A stretch of 58,687 nt of DNA from AC-32 sp049644305 (GCA_049644305.1 JBARRQ010000007.1:1-58687), one strand, 5' to 3'; shown: positions 24,441 through 33,194, numbered from the stretch's first letter. A program made the numbers and translations. The notes: a model not told the origin generated them from the letters alone.

Positions 24441-25598
24441 ATGACCGAGCGAGATCTCGACATCGAATTCGACTTCTTCGAGGAGGAGCCGCCGACCGAG
24501 GAGTCGTCCCGGGCGGATCGGATCATCCGCCGCCCCGGCCCTCGCGGTCCCGGGCGCCCGCCGAGGGCGCCGCAGAACCTGACACCGCTGCTTCGCCTGG
24601 TCGGCCTGATCGCGTTCGCGATCTTGATCATCGTGCTGCTGGTCTTCTGGATCAAAAGCTGCCAGGCGTCCGGGAAGACGAAGACGTACAAGAGCTACAT
24701 GACGAGGATCTCCGAAGTCGCGTCCTCGTCGCAGCAGGTCGGCCGTCAGCTGAATCAGGCGTTGCTCGCGCCCGGCGTGAAGCGCACGCAGCTTCAGCAG
24801 CAGATCGCCGGCCTCGCCCGGCAGGAGCAACTGAACGTGAACCGCGCCCGCGGGATCACGCCGCCGGGCCCGCTGCGAGACGAGCAGCAGGCAGTGATCC
24901 AGGCGCTCCAGTACCGCGTGAGCGGGCTCACCGGGCTTTCGGACGCGCTTGGCGCGACCGCCTCGACGAGGAACGTCAACCGTGGGGCCACCACGCTCGC
25001 CGCGCAGATGCAGCGACTCCTCGCCAGCGATGTCATCTGGGCCGACTCCTTCAAGACCCCGGCCGATGCTGAGCTGAGCCGGCAGAGCATCACCGGCACG
25101 AACGGCGCGGGCGGCCCGCTCGTCCCCGACTCTAGGTTCCTCCAGACTTCCGAGCTGGCCACGACCAGCGCCATGACCTCAGTCCTGCAGCGGCTCCAGG
25201 GTGCTTCCACCGGGGCGCAGAACTGTCCGTGCGGGACGAGTCTCGTGTCGACCAAGGTTCTTCCCTCGGGCAAAGACCTGAGCACGTCCACCCAGACCGA
25301 CATCGTCGTCACGACGAGCATGGCGTTCGAGGTGACCGTCAAGAACACGGGCAACGTCCAGGTGTTCTCGGTACCGGTCAAGATCACGATCCAGCAGTCG
25401 CATGGCGCCAACATCGTCAAGACGGCAAAGATCGACTTCCTCAATCCCGGCGCCCAGACGATGGTGACGTTCCGCAACATCCCGAATGTGAACTTCTCGA
25501 CGCCGGCGACGCTCAAGGTCGAGATCAGCCCGTCTCCAGGCGAGACGAACCTCAGTAACAACTCGGCGGACTACCCGGTCATCTTCTCCGTCGCGTAG
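24441..25598 (+). CDS. Single-pass membrane protein with CARDB-like extracellular domain
   Basis: The 385-residue protein has an acidic then basic/Pro-rich cytoplasmic head (~55 aa) and a TM helix (LVGLIAFAILIIVLLVFWI). A helical Gln-rich region (~80-200) follows, then a C-terminal beta-sandwich of the CARDB/Ig type (SMAFEVTVKNTGNVQVF ... NLSNNSADYPVIFSV). One CPC motif (QNCPCGTS) lies before the sandwich. It faces the division kinase operon from a shared 124-bp promoter region with TAGAGT at 24406-24411. A cell-envelope role is plausible from location only. Confidence 0.7.
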   Translation: MTERDLDIEFDFFEEEPPTEESSRADRIIRRPGPRGPGRPPRAPQNLTPLLRLVGLIAFAILIIVLLVFWIKSCQASGKTKTYKSYMTRISEVASSSQQVGRQLNQALLAPGVKRTQLQQQIAGLARQEQLNVNRARGITPPGPLRDEQQAVIQALQYRVSGLTGLSDALGATASTRNVNRGATTLAAQMQRLLASDVIWADSFKTPADAELSRQSITGTNGAGGPLVPDSRFLQTSELATTSAMTSVLQRLQGASTGAQNCPCGTSLVSTKVLPSGKDLSTSTQTDIVVTTSMAFEVTVKNTGNVQVFSVPVKITIQQSHGANIVKTAKIDFLNPGAQTMVTFRNIPNVNFSTPATLKVEISPSPGETNLSNNSADYPVIFSVA

Positions 25599-25663
25599 CG
25601 CCTCGGACGGTCGCGCCGGCGGAGCGCGGCACGACCTCTTTGGTCGCGTCGCAAGCGAGCGCC

Positions 25664-25669
25664 TAGGAT
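25664..25669 (+). promoter_or_regulatory. -10 box TAGGAT of the DUF4446 gene
   Basis: TAGGAT is followed by 8 nt and ATG 25678, a leaderless-type spacing. Confidence 0.4.
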
Positions 25670-25677
25670 TCCGCCAC

Positions 25678-26160
25678 ATGAGCGTGTCCAGCGCGACTGC
25701 CGCCTGGATCGCGATCGGCGCCGCGGCCGGCGCCGGCGCGGCCTTGGTCGGGGCGGCCTGGGTGTGGTCTCGCGTGCGGCGGCTTCGCACGGGCCAGGCC
25801 GTGCTCCTCGGTGGAGGCAAGGCGGACCTCGTCGACTTCGCGGTCTCGCTCCAGGGCCGCATCGACGACCTTCATCGCGCCGTCGACGAGGTTGCGGCGG
25901 GGCTCGTTCGGGTCGACCGCCGCGTCGACGAGTCGGTCCGGAACGTCTCGATCGTCCGCTACGACGCCTACGAGGACACGGGCGGGCACCAATCTGCCTC
26001 ACTCGCAGTGCTCGACTCCCGCCGCACAGGGATCGTCCTCAGCGCAATCCAGGGCCGTGACTACGCGCGGATCTACATGAAGGAGCTCGACAGGGGCCGC
26101 GCCTCCGTCGCACTCTCGCCCGAAGAGACCGAGGCCGTCGAGAGGGCCATGTCTCGCTAA
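25678..26160 (+). CDS. DUF4446 family protein
   Basis: The 160-residue protein has an N-terminal TM helix (AWIAIGAAAGAGAALVGAAWVW), a helical segment with LQGRIDDLHRAVDEV and a C-terminal small domain with VSIVRYDAYEDTGG, QSASLAVLDSRRTGIVLSAI and LSPEETEAVERAM. These are the marks of DUF4446, common in Firmicutes and Actinobacteria and of unknown function. The stop overlaps the promoter of the HNH gene. Confidence 0.82.
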   Translation: MSVSSATAAWIAIGAAAGAGAALVGAAWVWSRVRRLRTGQAVLLGGGKADLVDFAVSLQGRIDDLHRAVDEVAAGLVRVDRRVDESVRNVSIVRYDAYEDTGGHQSASLAVLDSRRTGIVLSAIQGRDYARIYMKELDRGRASVALSPEETEAVERAMSR

Positions 26161-26163
26161 AGT
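26158..26163 (+). promoter_or_regulatory. -10 box TAAAGT of the HNH gene
   Basis: TAAAGT overlaps the stop codon of the DUF4446 gene and lies 7 nt before GTG 26171, so the HNH gene is probably leaderless. Confidence 0.5.
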
Positions 26164-26170
26164 TTTTGGC

Positions 26171-26695
26171 GTGCAGCAGGTTCTCGTTTTGAACGCCAGC
26201 TATGAGCCGTTGAACGTCACCACCGTTCGGCGTGCTCATGTGCTCGTGTTCAAGGGCAAGGCCGAGGTGATCGAGAAGCTCGCGGAGCCCCTCAGATCGG
26301 CGACGGACACGTACCCGCGCCCGCACGTGATCCGGCTCGTCCAGTACGTCCGGGTCCCGCGAACGCTGCAACGCAAGATCTCCCGCCGCGCGCTGTTCGC
26401 CCGTGACGGCTGGCGCTGCATGTACTGCGGGAACGCCGGCGGCCGGCTGACCCTCGACCATGTCGTCCCGCGCAGCCGCGGCGGCGACTCGGTCTGGGAG
26501 AACGTGGTCACCTCCTGCGCGCCTTGCAACATGCGTAAGGGAAACCGGCTCCCGGAGGAGGTCTCGATGACGCTGCGCGTGATGCCGCGCGCACCGGCGC
26601 CCGTACTCTTCATCCACCTGGCGACACCGAGAATCCCGGACGGCTGGGAGCCCTATCTGAACGGCTTCGGCTCGCACGCAACGGCGACAGCCTGA
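26171..26695 (+). CDS. HNH endonuclease family protein
   Basis: The 174-residue protein opens with VLVLNASYEPLNVTTVRRA, as in the widespread actinobacterial/cyanobacterial HNH proteins. Its HNH core carries two zinc CxxC pairs (RCMYCGNAG and SCAPCNMRK), the catalytic LDHVVPRSRGG and an Asn in SVWENVV. It is a chromosomal single gene with no restriction-modification or phage partner nearby. It is probably a housekeeping nuclease of unknown substrate rather than a mobile element. Confidence 0.88.
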   Translation: MQQVLVLNASYEPLNVTTVRRAHVLVFKGKAEVIEKLAEPLRSATDTYPRPHVIRLVQYVRVPRTLQRKISRRALFARDGWRCMYCGNAGGRLTLDHVVPRSRGGDSVWENVVTSCAPCNMRKGNRLPEEVSMTLRVMPRAPAPVLFIHLATPRIPDGWEPYLNGFGSHATATA

Positions 26696-26751
26696 TGTGA
26701 CGCACGCGTCCTCCAGGGGCGTATTTCCTGACACGCGAACTGGAGGACACG

Positions 26752-27459
26752 ATGAAGCTCTTTCACGTTGCACTTGGGGTGGCCGTGGTCGTCGCCGCGG
26801 CCGCGGTGGTTGCCGTCGCGCGGCCCAGCTCGGCGCACGGCTCCTCGACGCAGATAACCGACGGGATCACGGTGAACGGTACGGGCACCGCCCGCGCCGT
26901 GCCTGACCAGGCGACCTTCTCCTTCGGAGTACAGACCGAAGGCGCGACGGCGAAGGCCGCGCTGGCGGCGAACAGCGAGAAGATGGCGCATGTGATCGCC
27001 GCCCTGAAGCAGGCCGGCATTCCCGCACGCGACATCCAGACCCAGAACGTCTCGGTGATGCCGCGACAGAACGGCTCCGGCCAGGTCGACGGCTTCAGCG
27101 CCGACAACTCGCTCCAGGTGCTCGTCCGCAAAGTGGCCGAAGCCGGCGCCGTCGTCGACTCAGCGGTGGCGGCGGGTGCGAACAACACCTCGGGCCCGAC
27201 GTTCGACCAGTCGGCGCGCGATGCGGTGTATCGGAGCGCTCTGCGCGGAGCGCTCGCGGATGCGCGCACGAAGGCGGGGGCCCTGGCTGCCGAGGCCCAC
27301 GTCTCCGTCGGACGCGTGACCCGAATCGTCGAAGGCTCGGCGGGCGCCCCGGTGCCGATGTACCAGTCCGCCATGGGGGCTGCCGCCGCCAGGACGCCGG
27401 TCGAGCCGGGGACGCAGGAGGTGCAGGCGACGGTGACCGTCACCTTCGCGATCGGTTAA
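26752..27459 (+). CDS. SIMPL domain periplasmic protein (copy 1)
   Basis: The 235-residue exported protein has a signal/anchor (VALGVAVVVAAAAVVAVA) and a SIMPL (DUF541) domain: ITVNGTGTARAVPDQATFSFGVQTEG, DIQTQNVSVMP and a C-terminal EVQATVTVTFAI. SIMPL proteins form extracytoplasmic oligomers; their role is poorly defined. The start is ATG 26752 behind GGAGGA. A paralogue is encoded at 29108-29836 with the same plan, so the region holds a dispersed duplicate pair. Confidence 0.88.
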   Translation: MKLFHVALGVAVVVAAAAVVAVARPSSAHGSSTQITDGITVNGTGTARAVPDQATFSFGVQTEGATAKAALAANSEKMAHVIAALKQAGIPARDIQTQNVSVMPRQNGSGQVDGFSADNSLQVLVRKVAEAGAVVDSAVAAGANNTSGPTFDQSARDAVYRSALRGALADARTKAGALAAEAHVSVGRVTRIVEGSAGAPVPMYQSAMGAAAARTPVEPGTQEVQATVTVTFAIG

Positions 27460-27489
27460 GCGTGCTGATGAGGGCAGCGAAAGCGCGAC

Positions 27490-28185
27490 TCAGCCGCGCT
27501 CGACCGGCAGGCCGAGCTGCTCCCACTCGCTCCAGGAGCCGGGATAGAGCTTTCCGCCCCGGCCTGCGAGCGAGAGCCGGTGGAGGACGACGGACGCCGT
27601 GACGCCCGAGCCGCAATAGGCCACGAGCTCACCAGCCGGCAGGTCCGGCAGCGGCTCGTTCCAGGGAGCGTTCAGCGCCCCGGGAATCCGTCCTGCGACG
27701 CGGTCGACCGGATTCGGCTCGCCGCGAAAGCGCTCGGGCACGCGCGCGTCGACGATTACGAGCTCGGCGAGCCGCTCGGCGACCTCCGCCGCCTCGATCG
27801 TGTCGTCGTCACGGAGCCGCAACTGGAAGCTCGCGGGCTCGATCTCCTCCTCGCCGCCGCGTAGCGGCCCGAGCCAGCCGGCGAGCTCGAGCACCGCGCA
27901 GTCGTCGTGGCCGAAGTGGCGCAGGAGCCACCAAAGCCGCTCCGCGCCGCCCATGTTCCCGTAGGCGACGACGAACACGCCCGATCCGATGCCCGCGCGC
28001 GAGGCGGCGCGGACGAAGTCCTCCTCGGCCGGGAGCGGGTGCCGGCCCGCTTTGCCCGGGGGCGCGGAGAGGTCCGCGTCCACGTCGAGGAAGGACGCGC
28101 CGGGGATGTGGCCCTCCAGGTAGAGCTCCCGCCCCCGGCCCGGCTTCCCGAGCTCCCAGCGGCAGTCGACGAACTGGTAGCGCAC
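27490..28185 (-). CDS. sseA: Two-domain rhodanese sulfurtransferase
   Basis: The 231-residue protein has an N-terminal inactive-type rhodanese domain (FVDCRWELG, HIPGASFLDVD) and a C-terminal domain with the active-site cysteine in AYCGSGVTAS. The CGSGVT loop is typical of 3-mercaptopyruvate and related sulfurtransferases rather than thiosulfate-specific ones. It is shorter than the usual ~280 residues, with a compressed linker. GTG 28185 follows TACAGT by 6 nt on the minus strand. The gene name is a best guess. Confidence 0.82.
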   Translation of the reverse strand: MRYQFVDCRWELGKPGRGRELYLEGHIPGASFLDVDADLSAPPGKAGRHPLPAEEDFVRAASRAGIGSGVFVVAYGNMGGAERLWWLLRHFGHDDCAVLELAGWLGPLRGGEEEIEPASFQLRLRDDDTIEAAEVAERLAELVIVDARVPERFRGEPNPVDRVAGRIPGALNAPWNEPLPDLPAGELVAYCGSGVTASVVLHRLSLAGRGGKLYPGSWSEWEQLGLPVERG

Positions 28186-28191
28186 GAGGCG

Positions 28192-28197
28192 ACTGTA
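28192..28197 (-). promoter_or_regulatory. -10 box TACAGT of the rhodanese gene
   Basis: On the minus strand TACAGT is followed by 6 nt and GTG 28185, a leaderless-type promoter. Confidence 0.5.
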
Positions 28198-28227
28198 GCC
28201 GCGTGCGCTACGCGTTTAGGCAGCGGT

Positions 28228-28920
28228 CTACGGCGCAGGCATCGCTGCGCGCTCAGGCGCGCGCGCCGTCGAGGGGGCTCGCATGACGAGGAGCCCGCTG
28301 ACGACCGCGATCCACGCAAGGCCGATGATCGGCGAGATGAACCGCGAATACGCACCGTCCGGTGCCCAGAATCCGTCGCTCGCCCACGTGGTTCCGCCAA
28401 GCAGGACAAGCACGACGGCGGCGACCCCGGCCGAAAAGAGCGCGTTCGAGATGATTCCCGCCCGCCAGAGCCCGAACGACCCGGCCATGATCAGCATCGC
28501 GGCTGGGAACGAGGCAATCACGATGCAGACCCACGAGAGGTCGTTCAGCCCGGACGTGAGCGTGTCATTTCCCGAGCCGGCGATTGAGTACGCAAGGGCG
28601 GCTCCCACCGTGATAAGTACGAAAAAGACAGCCCCTAGCGCCGCGCTGGCGGCGGTCGCCGCCGCCCCCCAACCGCCTTGCCCGGCATCACGCAACGTGC
28701 TCGTGATCGCCGCGGCGAACCAGAGCAGGTTGAGGACCGCTAGACCGAAGATGACTGTGGCAATCAGGATCCGCGTGCGATCGCCGTCGTAGAACGAGAC
28801 GAGCTTATTGGCCGACGCACCGACCTTCGGCTGATTGCCGTAGATGACGTAAGCGATGACGAAGAAGATGACGAACTGGATACCGGCACTGCGCCACAAG
28901 CGCTCCCAGTTCACGTTCAT
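28228..28920 (-). CDS. Multi-pass membrane protein of unknown function
   Basis: The 230-residue protein has about six to seven hydrophobic helices, beginning with IQFVIFFVIAYVIYG and ending with SPIIGLAWIAVVSGLLVM. A conserved-looking loop SFYDGDRTRI lies after the first helix. ATG 28920 follows a strong AAGGAGG on the minus strand, so unlike many neighbours it is leadered. No family is recognised; DUF4386-like proteins have a similar layout but the match is not secure. Confidence 0.7.
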   Translation of the reverse strand: MNVNWERLWRSAGIQFVIFFVIAYVIYGNQPKVGASANKLVSFYDGDRTRILIATVIFGLAVLNLLWFAAAITSTLRDAGQGGWGAAATAASAALGAVFFVLITVGAALAYSIAGSGNDTLTSGLNDLSWVCIVIASFPAAMLIMAGSFGLWRAGIISNALFSAGVAAVVLVLLGGTTWASDGFWAPDGAYSRFISPIIGLAWIAVVSGLLVMRAPSTARAPERAAMPAP

Positions 28921-29062
28921 GCGGCCCGCCTCCTTACTGTGGGGCGCAAGTATCCTCTCGCACGAAAGGACGGTCAAGGATGCGGCCCGGGCACAAGCGC
29001 CAGGTGTGGGCGACGCGCCCCGCAGTCTGAGAACCTGCTCTTGGCGCCGGACAGAGGTTTGG

Positions 29063-29102
29063 GGGGCCGCGGTCTTCCGGAGTTCCAGATGACCGCGGCC
29101 CC
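29063..29102 (-). terminator. Long GC hairpin after the second SIMPL gene
   Basis: A perfect 12-bp stem GGGGCCGCGGTC / GACCGCGGCCCC with a 16-nt loop starts 5 nt beyond the stop of the SIMPL gene (minus). There is no U-tract on the minus side; on the plus side TTCTCTTA follows. A factor-assisted or hairpin-only terminator is the simplest reading. Confidence 0.55.
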
Positions 29103-29107
29103 TTCTC

Positions 29108-29836
29108 TTATTGCGTCTCGAAGGTCACGGTGACCGTCGCCTGGACGGACTGCTCGCCTGCCCGCACCGGGGGCGGTATCGGAGCGGGCGCTGTGATCGC
29201 TACCCCTCCGCCGATTCCTGTCACTCCCCCGCCGCTCGGTGCGATCGCGCCGTGCTCGATCACGGAGACGATACGGCCAACCGAGGAGCCGGAAGCCGCC
29301 GCCAGGGCCTGGGCTTTTGCCCGTGCATCCGAAACCGCGTCGCGAAGCGCGTTCCGCGCGATCTGCTGTTGGTCGCTACGGAACAACTCGGGTCCCCAGA
29401 CGCTCGTCGCGCCTGCGCCGACTGCGGCGTCGATCACGGGCCCGGCCGCGTCGAGGTTCCGGATCTTCACAACCACGGAGTTCGAGGCGGTGAAGCCGAC
29501 GAAAGTCGAGTTCACATAGTTCGGCCAGACCGAGATCTGTTGGGTCTGGATGTCCCTCGCTTGGACGCCTGCCGCTTCGAGGGCGTTGAGCACCCGCAGC
29601 ATCTTCCTCGATGTTGCGGCGATCGCGTTCTTCGCCGTCTGCTTGTCCGTGCTCACGCCGAACGAAAAGTTCGCGCGATCGGGCGTCGTCGTGACGGTCC
29701 CGGTGCCGGAGACGGTGATCTGCTGTGCGGGCTGCGAGCCGCCGTGTGCCTTGTCGGGCCGGACGGCATAGACACCGCCGGCGGCGAGCAAAAGCAGCAC
29801 TGCGCCTAGGACAGCCGCGAAAGGTTTGCCAGTCAT
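29108..29836 (-). CDS. SIMPL domain periplasmic protein (copy 2)
   Basis: The 242-residue protein parallels the gene at 26752: an N-terminal anchor (AAVLGAVLLLLAAGGVYAV), ITVSGTGTVTTTPDRANFSF, DIQTQQISVWP and SVQATVTVTFE at the end. A Gly-rich insertion (PSGGGVTGIGGG) near the C-terminus distinguishes it. ATG 29836 has a GGAGGG ribosome site. It is divergent from the broken beta-propeller gene. Confidence 0.88.
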   Translation of the reverse strand: MTGKPFAAVLGAVLLLLAAGGVYAVRPDKAHGGSQPAQQITVSGTGTVTTTPDRANFSFGVSTDKQTAKNAIAATSRKMLRVLNALEAAGVQARDIQTQQISVWPNYVNSTFVGFTASNSVVVKIRNLDAAGPVIDAAVGAGATSVWGPELFRSDQQQIARNALRDAVSDARAKAQALAAASGSSVGRIVSVIEHGAIAPSGGGVTGIGGGVAITAPAPIPPPVRAGEQSVQATVTVTFETQ

Positions 29837-29916
29837 CCCTTTCCCTCCCGTGGTCTTTGGTCAACCTTAGTACGGAACAAGCGGAAAGCCGGGGACTCTT
29901 GGCGGGTCGGCAAACG

Positions 29917-29922
29917 TAACTT
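29917..29922 (+). promoter_or_regulatory. -10 box TAACTT of the beta-propeller gene
   Basis: TAACTT is followed by 6 nt and ATG 29929, the leaderless pattern. The promoter survives although the reading frame is broken downstream. Confidence 0.4.
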
Positions 29923-29928
29923 AAGACG

Positions 29929-30871
29929 ATGACGCCGCGGATTGCGCATCTTGCCGTCCTGGTGGGGTTGGTCGTCGTCGTGGTCGTAGCGCCCGCCTCA
30001 ATGAGATCGAGCGCATCGGCCTCTCTCAATGCCCCGTCATCGCGTGTTCCCAGGTGGGCCTCGACGGGATTCATCGCCTACCGCTGCCGCGATGAGCTCT
30101 GCCTGATGCGGCCTGATGGGAGCGGAAAGCGGCACCTGCTCTCCGCGGGACCCTCACCCCAGTGGGATCCAGGGTTCTCGCCCCAGGGGCAGATGCTCGG
30201 CTTCCGCGGCTACTACGGGCTCGGGGACGGCCAGTACGCGCTCTACGTGATTGGCACGAATCGCTGCGCTCTTCACAGACTGACGGACTCGATCGCTGGA
30301 GATCCCTCCTGGTCGCCCGACGGGCAGTGGATTGCCTTCGACACGAGCGGGGCGGGGGAGATCTGGAAGGTGCATCCCGATGGGACCGGACTCACCCGGA
30401 TTCGCGGCGAGGGGCAAGGCTGGGACCCCGCGTGGTCGCCGGACGGGACGAGGATCGCATTCGTTCACTTCCAGGTCGGCGCCGGCGGAGAGATCTGGGT
30501 GATGGGCGCGGATGGGAGCAGCGCAACACTGTTACACAAGGACGCCCGCGTCTCCGATGAAAAGGCCCGTCTGGTCGCACGACGGCAAGCGGATCGCCTT
30601 CCAGGCGTACGACGGCCAACATTCGTGGATCGAGGTGATGAAGGCGGATGGTGCCGACGTGCGGAGGACGCTGAAGAGGCGCGGCGACCAATGGAACCCG
30701 GTCTGGTTGCCCCGCGACGCGGGCATCGCCTTCCTCGCCTGGCGGACGTACGGCGAGGATCAAGGTCTCTTCGTCATGCGCCCGGACGGAAGTCACGTGC
30801 ACCGGGTGGCATCCCTGCAAGCCGAGCAGTTCACGTGGGTCGGCGGGCGACTGCCGAAGCGGCGCTGCTGA
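29929..30871 (+). pseudogene. TolB-like WD40/PD40 beta-propeller protein, frameshifted
   Basis: The N-terminal frame encodes a signal/anchor (LAVLVGLVVVVVVAP) and PD40 blades with repeats such as DPSWSPDGQWIAF and DPAWSPDGTRIAF, ending in LHKDARVSDEK. The matching next blade, RPVWSHDGKRIAF, is in the +1 frame and runs to the stop at 30871 (FLAWRTYGEDQGLFVMRPDG). Removing one A from the AAAA run at 30560-30563 joins the frames cleanly as VSDERPVWSHDG. So this is a recent frameshift, an assembly error, or less likely slippage at the A-run. Intact, the protein would be about 313 residues and exported. Confidence 0.75.
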
Positions 30872-30948
30872 CGGTCCGCGCACCTGACCTAACGAGAAAC
30901 CGCGTGGCTTCGGCGAACTTCCCGGCCATCGTCCGCTGGTGCGTTCGC

Positions 30949-32352
30949 CTAGGCCGCTTCGGGCTCCGCCTCGGGAACAATGGGCGGCTGCACGACGTGC
31001 TCTGGCACGTCTGCCATGCCCGCGTGCTGGAGGTGTTGCAACGACTGATTCCAACCGCCCGGAACCGGGATGTAGAACTCGGGATAGCCCCACATCCCGT
31101 GCTCGGAGACGTCGAGGCCGGCGGTCTCGGTTTCCTCCTCGACGCGGATGCCCCAGAGGCGCTTCATCGTCCAGAGACAGCCGAATGACGCCGAGAAGGT
31201 GAACGCGCCGACAGCCGCGAGCCCGAGCAGCTGTACCCAGACCTGATGGAGCGAGCCGGTGTAGACGAAGCCGCCCCGGCCGGTCTTGAGCGTTGCAGCG
31301 AGCGCAGGTACCGCGAAGAGGCCGGTGGCAAGGGTGCCCCAGACTCCGGAGACTCCGTGCACGGCGACGGCGCCGATCGGGTCGTCGATCCCGATCCGCT
31401 CGACGGCCAGCACTCCCACGACGGCGATCACGCCCGACACCAACCCGATCACCACGGCCGCCCACGGAGCGACGAAGCCTGATGCCGCCGTGACGGCCAC
31501 GAGCGCCGCAAGGACGCCGTTCAGCATCATCGAGATGTCCGGCTTGCGCAGGACGACCCACGCGGTCACGACTCCGCTGAGCGCGCCGGCCGCGGCAGCC
31601 AGGTTCGTGGTCAGCGCAACGTAGGCGAAGAAGCCGATCCGGTTGCCGGTGACGACGCCCAACGTCGAGCCGGGGTTGAAGCCGAACCAGCCGAACCAGA
31701 GGATGATCGTGCCGAGGACCGCGTAGGGGATGTTGTGGCCGGGGATCGCGTTGCCGCGCTTGCCGTCGAACTTGCCGATCCGCGGGCCTAGCAGCAGCGC
31801 GCCGGCCAGCGCGGCCAGCGCACCCTGGTAGTGGACGACCGTGGAGCCGGCGAAGTCCTGCATCCCGAGGCCGAAGAGCCAACCGCCGCCCCACACCCAG
31901 TGAGAGGTGACCGAGTAGATGAGCGTGAAGACGGCCCCGAAGGCGAAGTAGACCCACAGCTTGGCGCGCTCAGCCATCGCGCCCCAGACGATCGCCAGCG
32001 AGACGCCTGCAAAGACGACCTCGAAGAGGTAGCCGGCGGCTCCGGGAACGGTTGTGAAGAACGAGTACGGCGCCTTCCCTACTGCGAGCAGCGAGTCGAC
32101 CGAGGGCAGGAACCCGTGCGTGCCGATCAGCGTGTTGCCGTCGCCGAAGGCGATTCCGAAACCGACGGCCCAGTAGACGAGCGAGCAGATGCCGAAGATG
32201 AGGACGTTCTTGCCTGCGATGTGAGCGGCGTTCTTCATCCGCGTCAGCCCTGCCTCGAGGAAGGCGAAGCCCGCCTGCATGAACATCACGAGGACGGCCG
32301 CGACCACGACCCAGAGCGTGTTGGCGGCGAGGAGGAGGTCGGCGTTCTTCAT
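30949..32352 (-). CDS. amt: Ammonium transporter Amt
   Basis: The 467-residue protein has 11 or so TM helices and Amt marks: AGFAFLEAGLTRMKN, TSHWVWGGGWL, GSTVVHYQGALAALAGALLLG (with a pore His region), FGWFGFNPGS, GALSGVVTAW and DPIGAVAVHGVSGVWG (second pore His). A ~60-residue cytoplasmic tail is Glu/Pro rich. It conducts ammonium and is normally gated by P-II proteins, here encoded immediately upstream with a 4-nt overlap. It is the last gene of the glnA-GNAT-P-II-amt operon. Confidence 0.95.
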   Translation of the reverse strand: MKNADLLLAANTLWVVVAAVLVMFMQAGFAFLEAGLTRMKNAAHIAGKNVLIFGICSLVYWAVGFGIAFGDGNTLIGTHGFLPSVDSLLAVGKAPYSFFTTVPGAAGYLFEVVFAGVSLAIVWGAMAERAKLWVYFAFGAVFTLIYSVTSHWVWGGGWLFGLGMQDFAGSTVVHYQGALAALAGALLLGPRIGKFDGKRGNAIPGHNIPYAVLGTIILWFGWFGFNPGSTLGVVTGNRIGFFAYVALTTNLAAAAGALSGVVTAWVVLRKPDISMMLNGVLAALVAVTAASGFVAPWAAVVIGLVSGVIAVVGVLAVERIGIDDPIGAVAVHGVSGVWGTLATGLFAVPALAATLKTGRGGFVYTGSLHQVWVQLLGLAAVGAFTFSASFGCLWTMKRLWGIRVEEETETAGLDVSEHGMWGYPEFYIPVPGGWNQSLQHLQHAGMADVPEHVVQPPIVPEAEPEAA

Positions 32353-32693
32353 GCGGCCTCCTCGAGCGGCCGGCCGGTTCTGTTGTGTGTGACGTGCGCC
32401 ACCGGTGTGGTCCAGACCAGGCCGTCGCCGCAGTCGTTGCCGCTGCGCGCCGCGTCGGCGATCGTCGCGGCCACGTCGCCCGCCACCGTGTCCTCGACGA
32501 CGAACGTGAGCAGAGCCTTCGGGAGGAAGCGCGACTCGAAGACGCGTCCGCGGTACTCGTGCGTGATCCCGCGCTGGCGTCCGTGCCCGACGGCCTCGAC
32601 GACGGTCACGCCGACGTGTCCTGTCTGCTGCTCGACTGCGTCGATGACCGTCTCGACCCGCTCGCGCAGGACGACCGCTTCCACCTTCGTCAT
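32349..32693 (-). CDS. glnK: Divergent P-II nitrogen regulatory protein
   Basis: The 114-residue protein has the P-II fold with T-loop HGRQRGITHEYRGR (the uridylylation/adenylylation Tyr is kept) and FLPKALL. The B-loop GDGK of typical P-II reads CGDGLVW here, replacing an ATP-contact lysine with Leu. The usual R-I-R-T-G at the end reads HNRTG. Nucleotide binding may therefore be altered. The start abuts the GNAT stop and the stop overlaps amt, so it should control Amt gating. Confidence 0.85.
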   Translation of the reverse strand: MTKVEAVVLRERVETVIDAVEQQTGHVGVTVVEAVGHGRQRGITHEYRGRVFESRFLPKALLTFVVEDTVAGDVAATIADAARSGNDCGDGLVWTTPVAHVTHNRTGRPLEEAA

Positions 32694-33194
32694 TCAGATC
32701 ACCTCGCTTCGTCGTTCAAGCAGGACCACGTCTCGCCAGACGCCGTGCAGCTGCCCGATCCGCTCCTGCGTGCCGACGACGCGAAAGCGGAACCGCTGCA
32801 GGAGGCCGAGGCTGGCGTCGTTCTCGGGGAAGACGCCGGTCTGCAGCGTCCAGATCCCGGCGCGCTCGGAGCTGTCGATGACAGCCGCCAAAAGCGACGC
32901 GCCGACGCCTTCGCCGCGCGCCTCGGCGCCGACGTAGGCGCTCACCTCGGCTACTCCGGCGTAGCACGCCCGAGGCGACACGCGTGCCAGCGCGATCCAG
33001 CCGACCACTCGGCGTTCGCGAATCGCGACGAGCCGGTGCTCCGCGAAATGCGTCGAGCTCCACGCCTCCCAGCAGGGGACCTCCGTCTCGAACGTCGCGT
33101 TACCGGTCTCGATCCCCTCGCGGAAGATCTCCGCGACCTCCCGCCAGTCGGTCGGCCGGAGGTCGCAGATCTCGACTGCCGTCGCCGTCGGCAC
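32694..33194 (-). CDS. GNAT acetyltransferase, phosphinothricin / methionine-sulfoximine type
   Basis: The 166-residue protein has the PAT/Bar layout: IFREGIETGNATFETEVPCWEAW near the start, VVGWIALARVSPR, AEVSAYVGAEARGEGVGASLL (acetyl-CoA pyrophosphate loop) and FPENDASLGLLQRFRFRVVGTQERIGQLHG. Relatives acetylate phosphinothricin or methionine sulfoximine, inhibitors of glutamine synthetase. It is locked between glnA and P-II with no intergenic base, which makes a GS-linked role more likely than a random GNAT. Confidence 0.85.
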   Translation of the reverse strand: MPTATAVEICDLRPTDWREVAEIFREGIETGNATFETEVPCWEAWSSTHFAEHRLVAIRERRVVGWIALARVSPRACYAGVAEVSAYVGAEARGEGVGASLLAAVIDSSERAGIWTLQTGVFPENDASLGLLQRFRFRVVGTQERIGQLHGVWRDVVLLERRSEVI

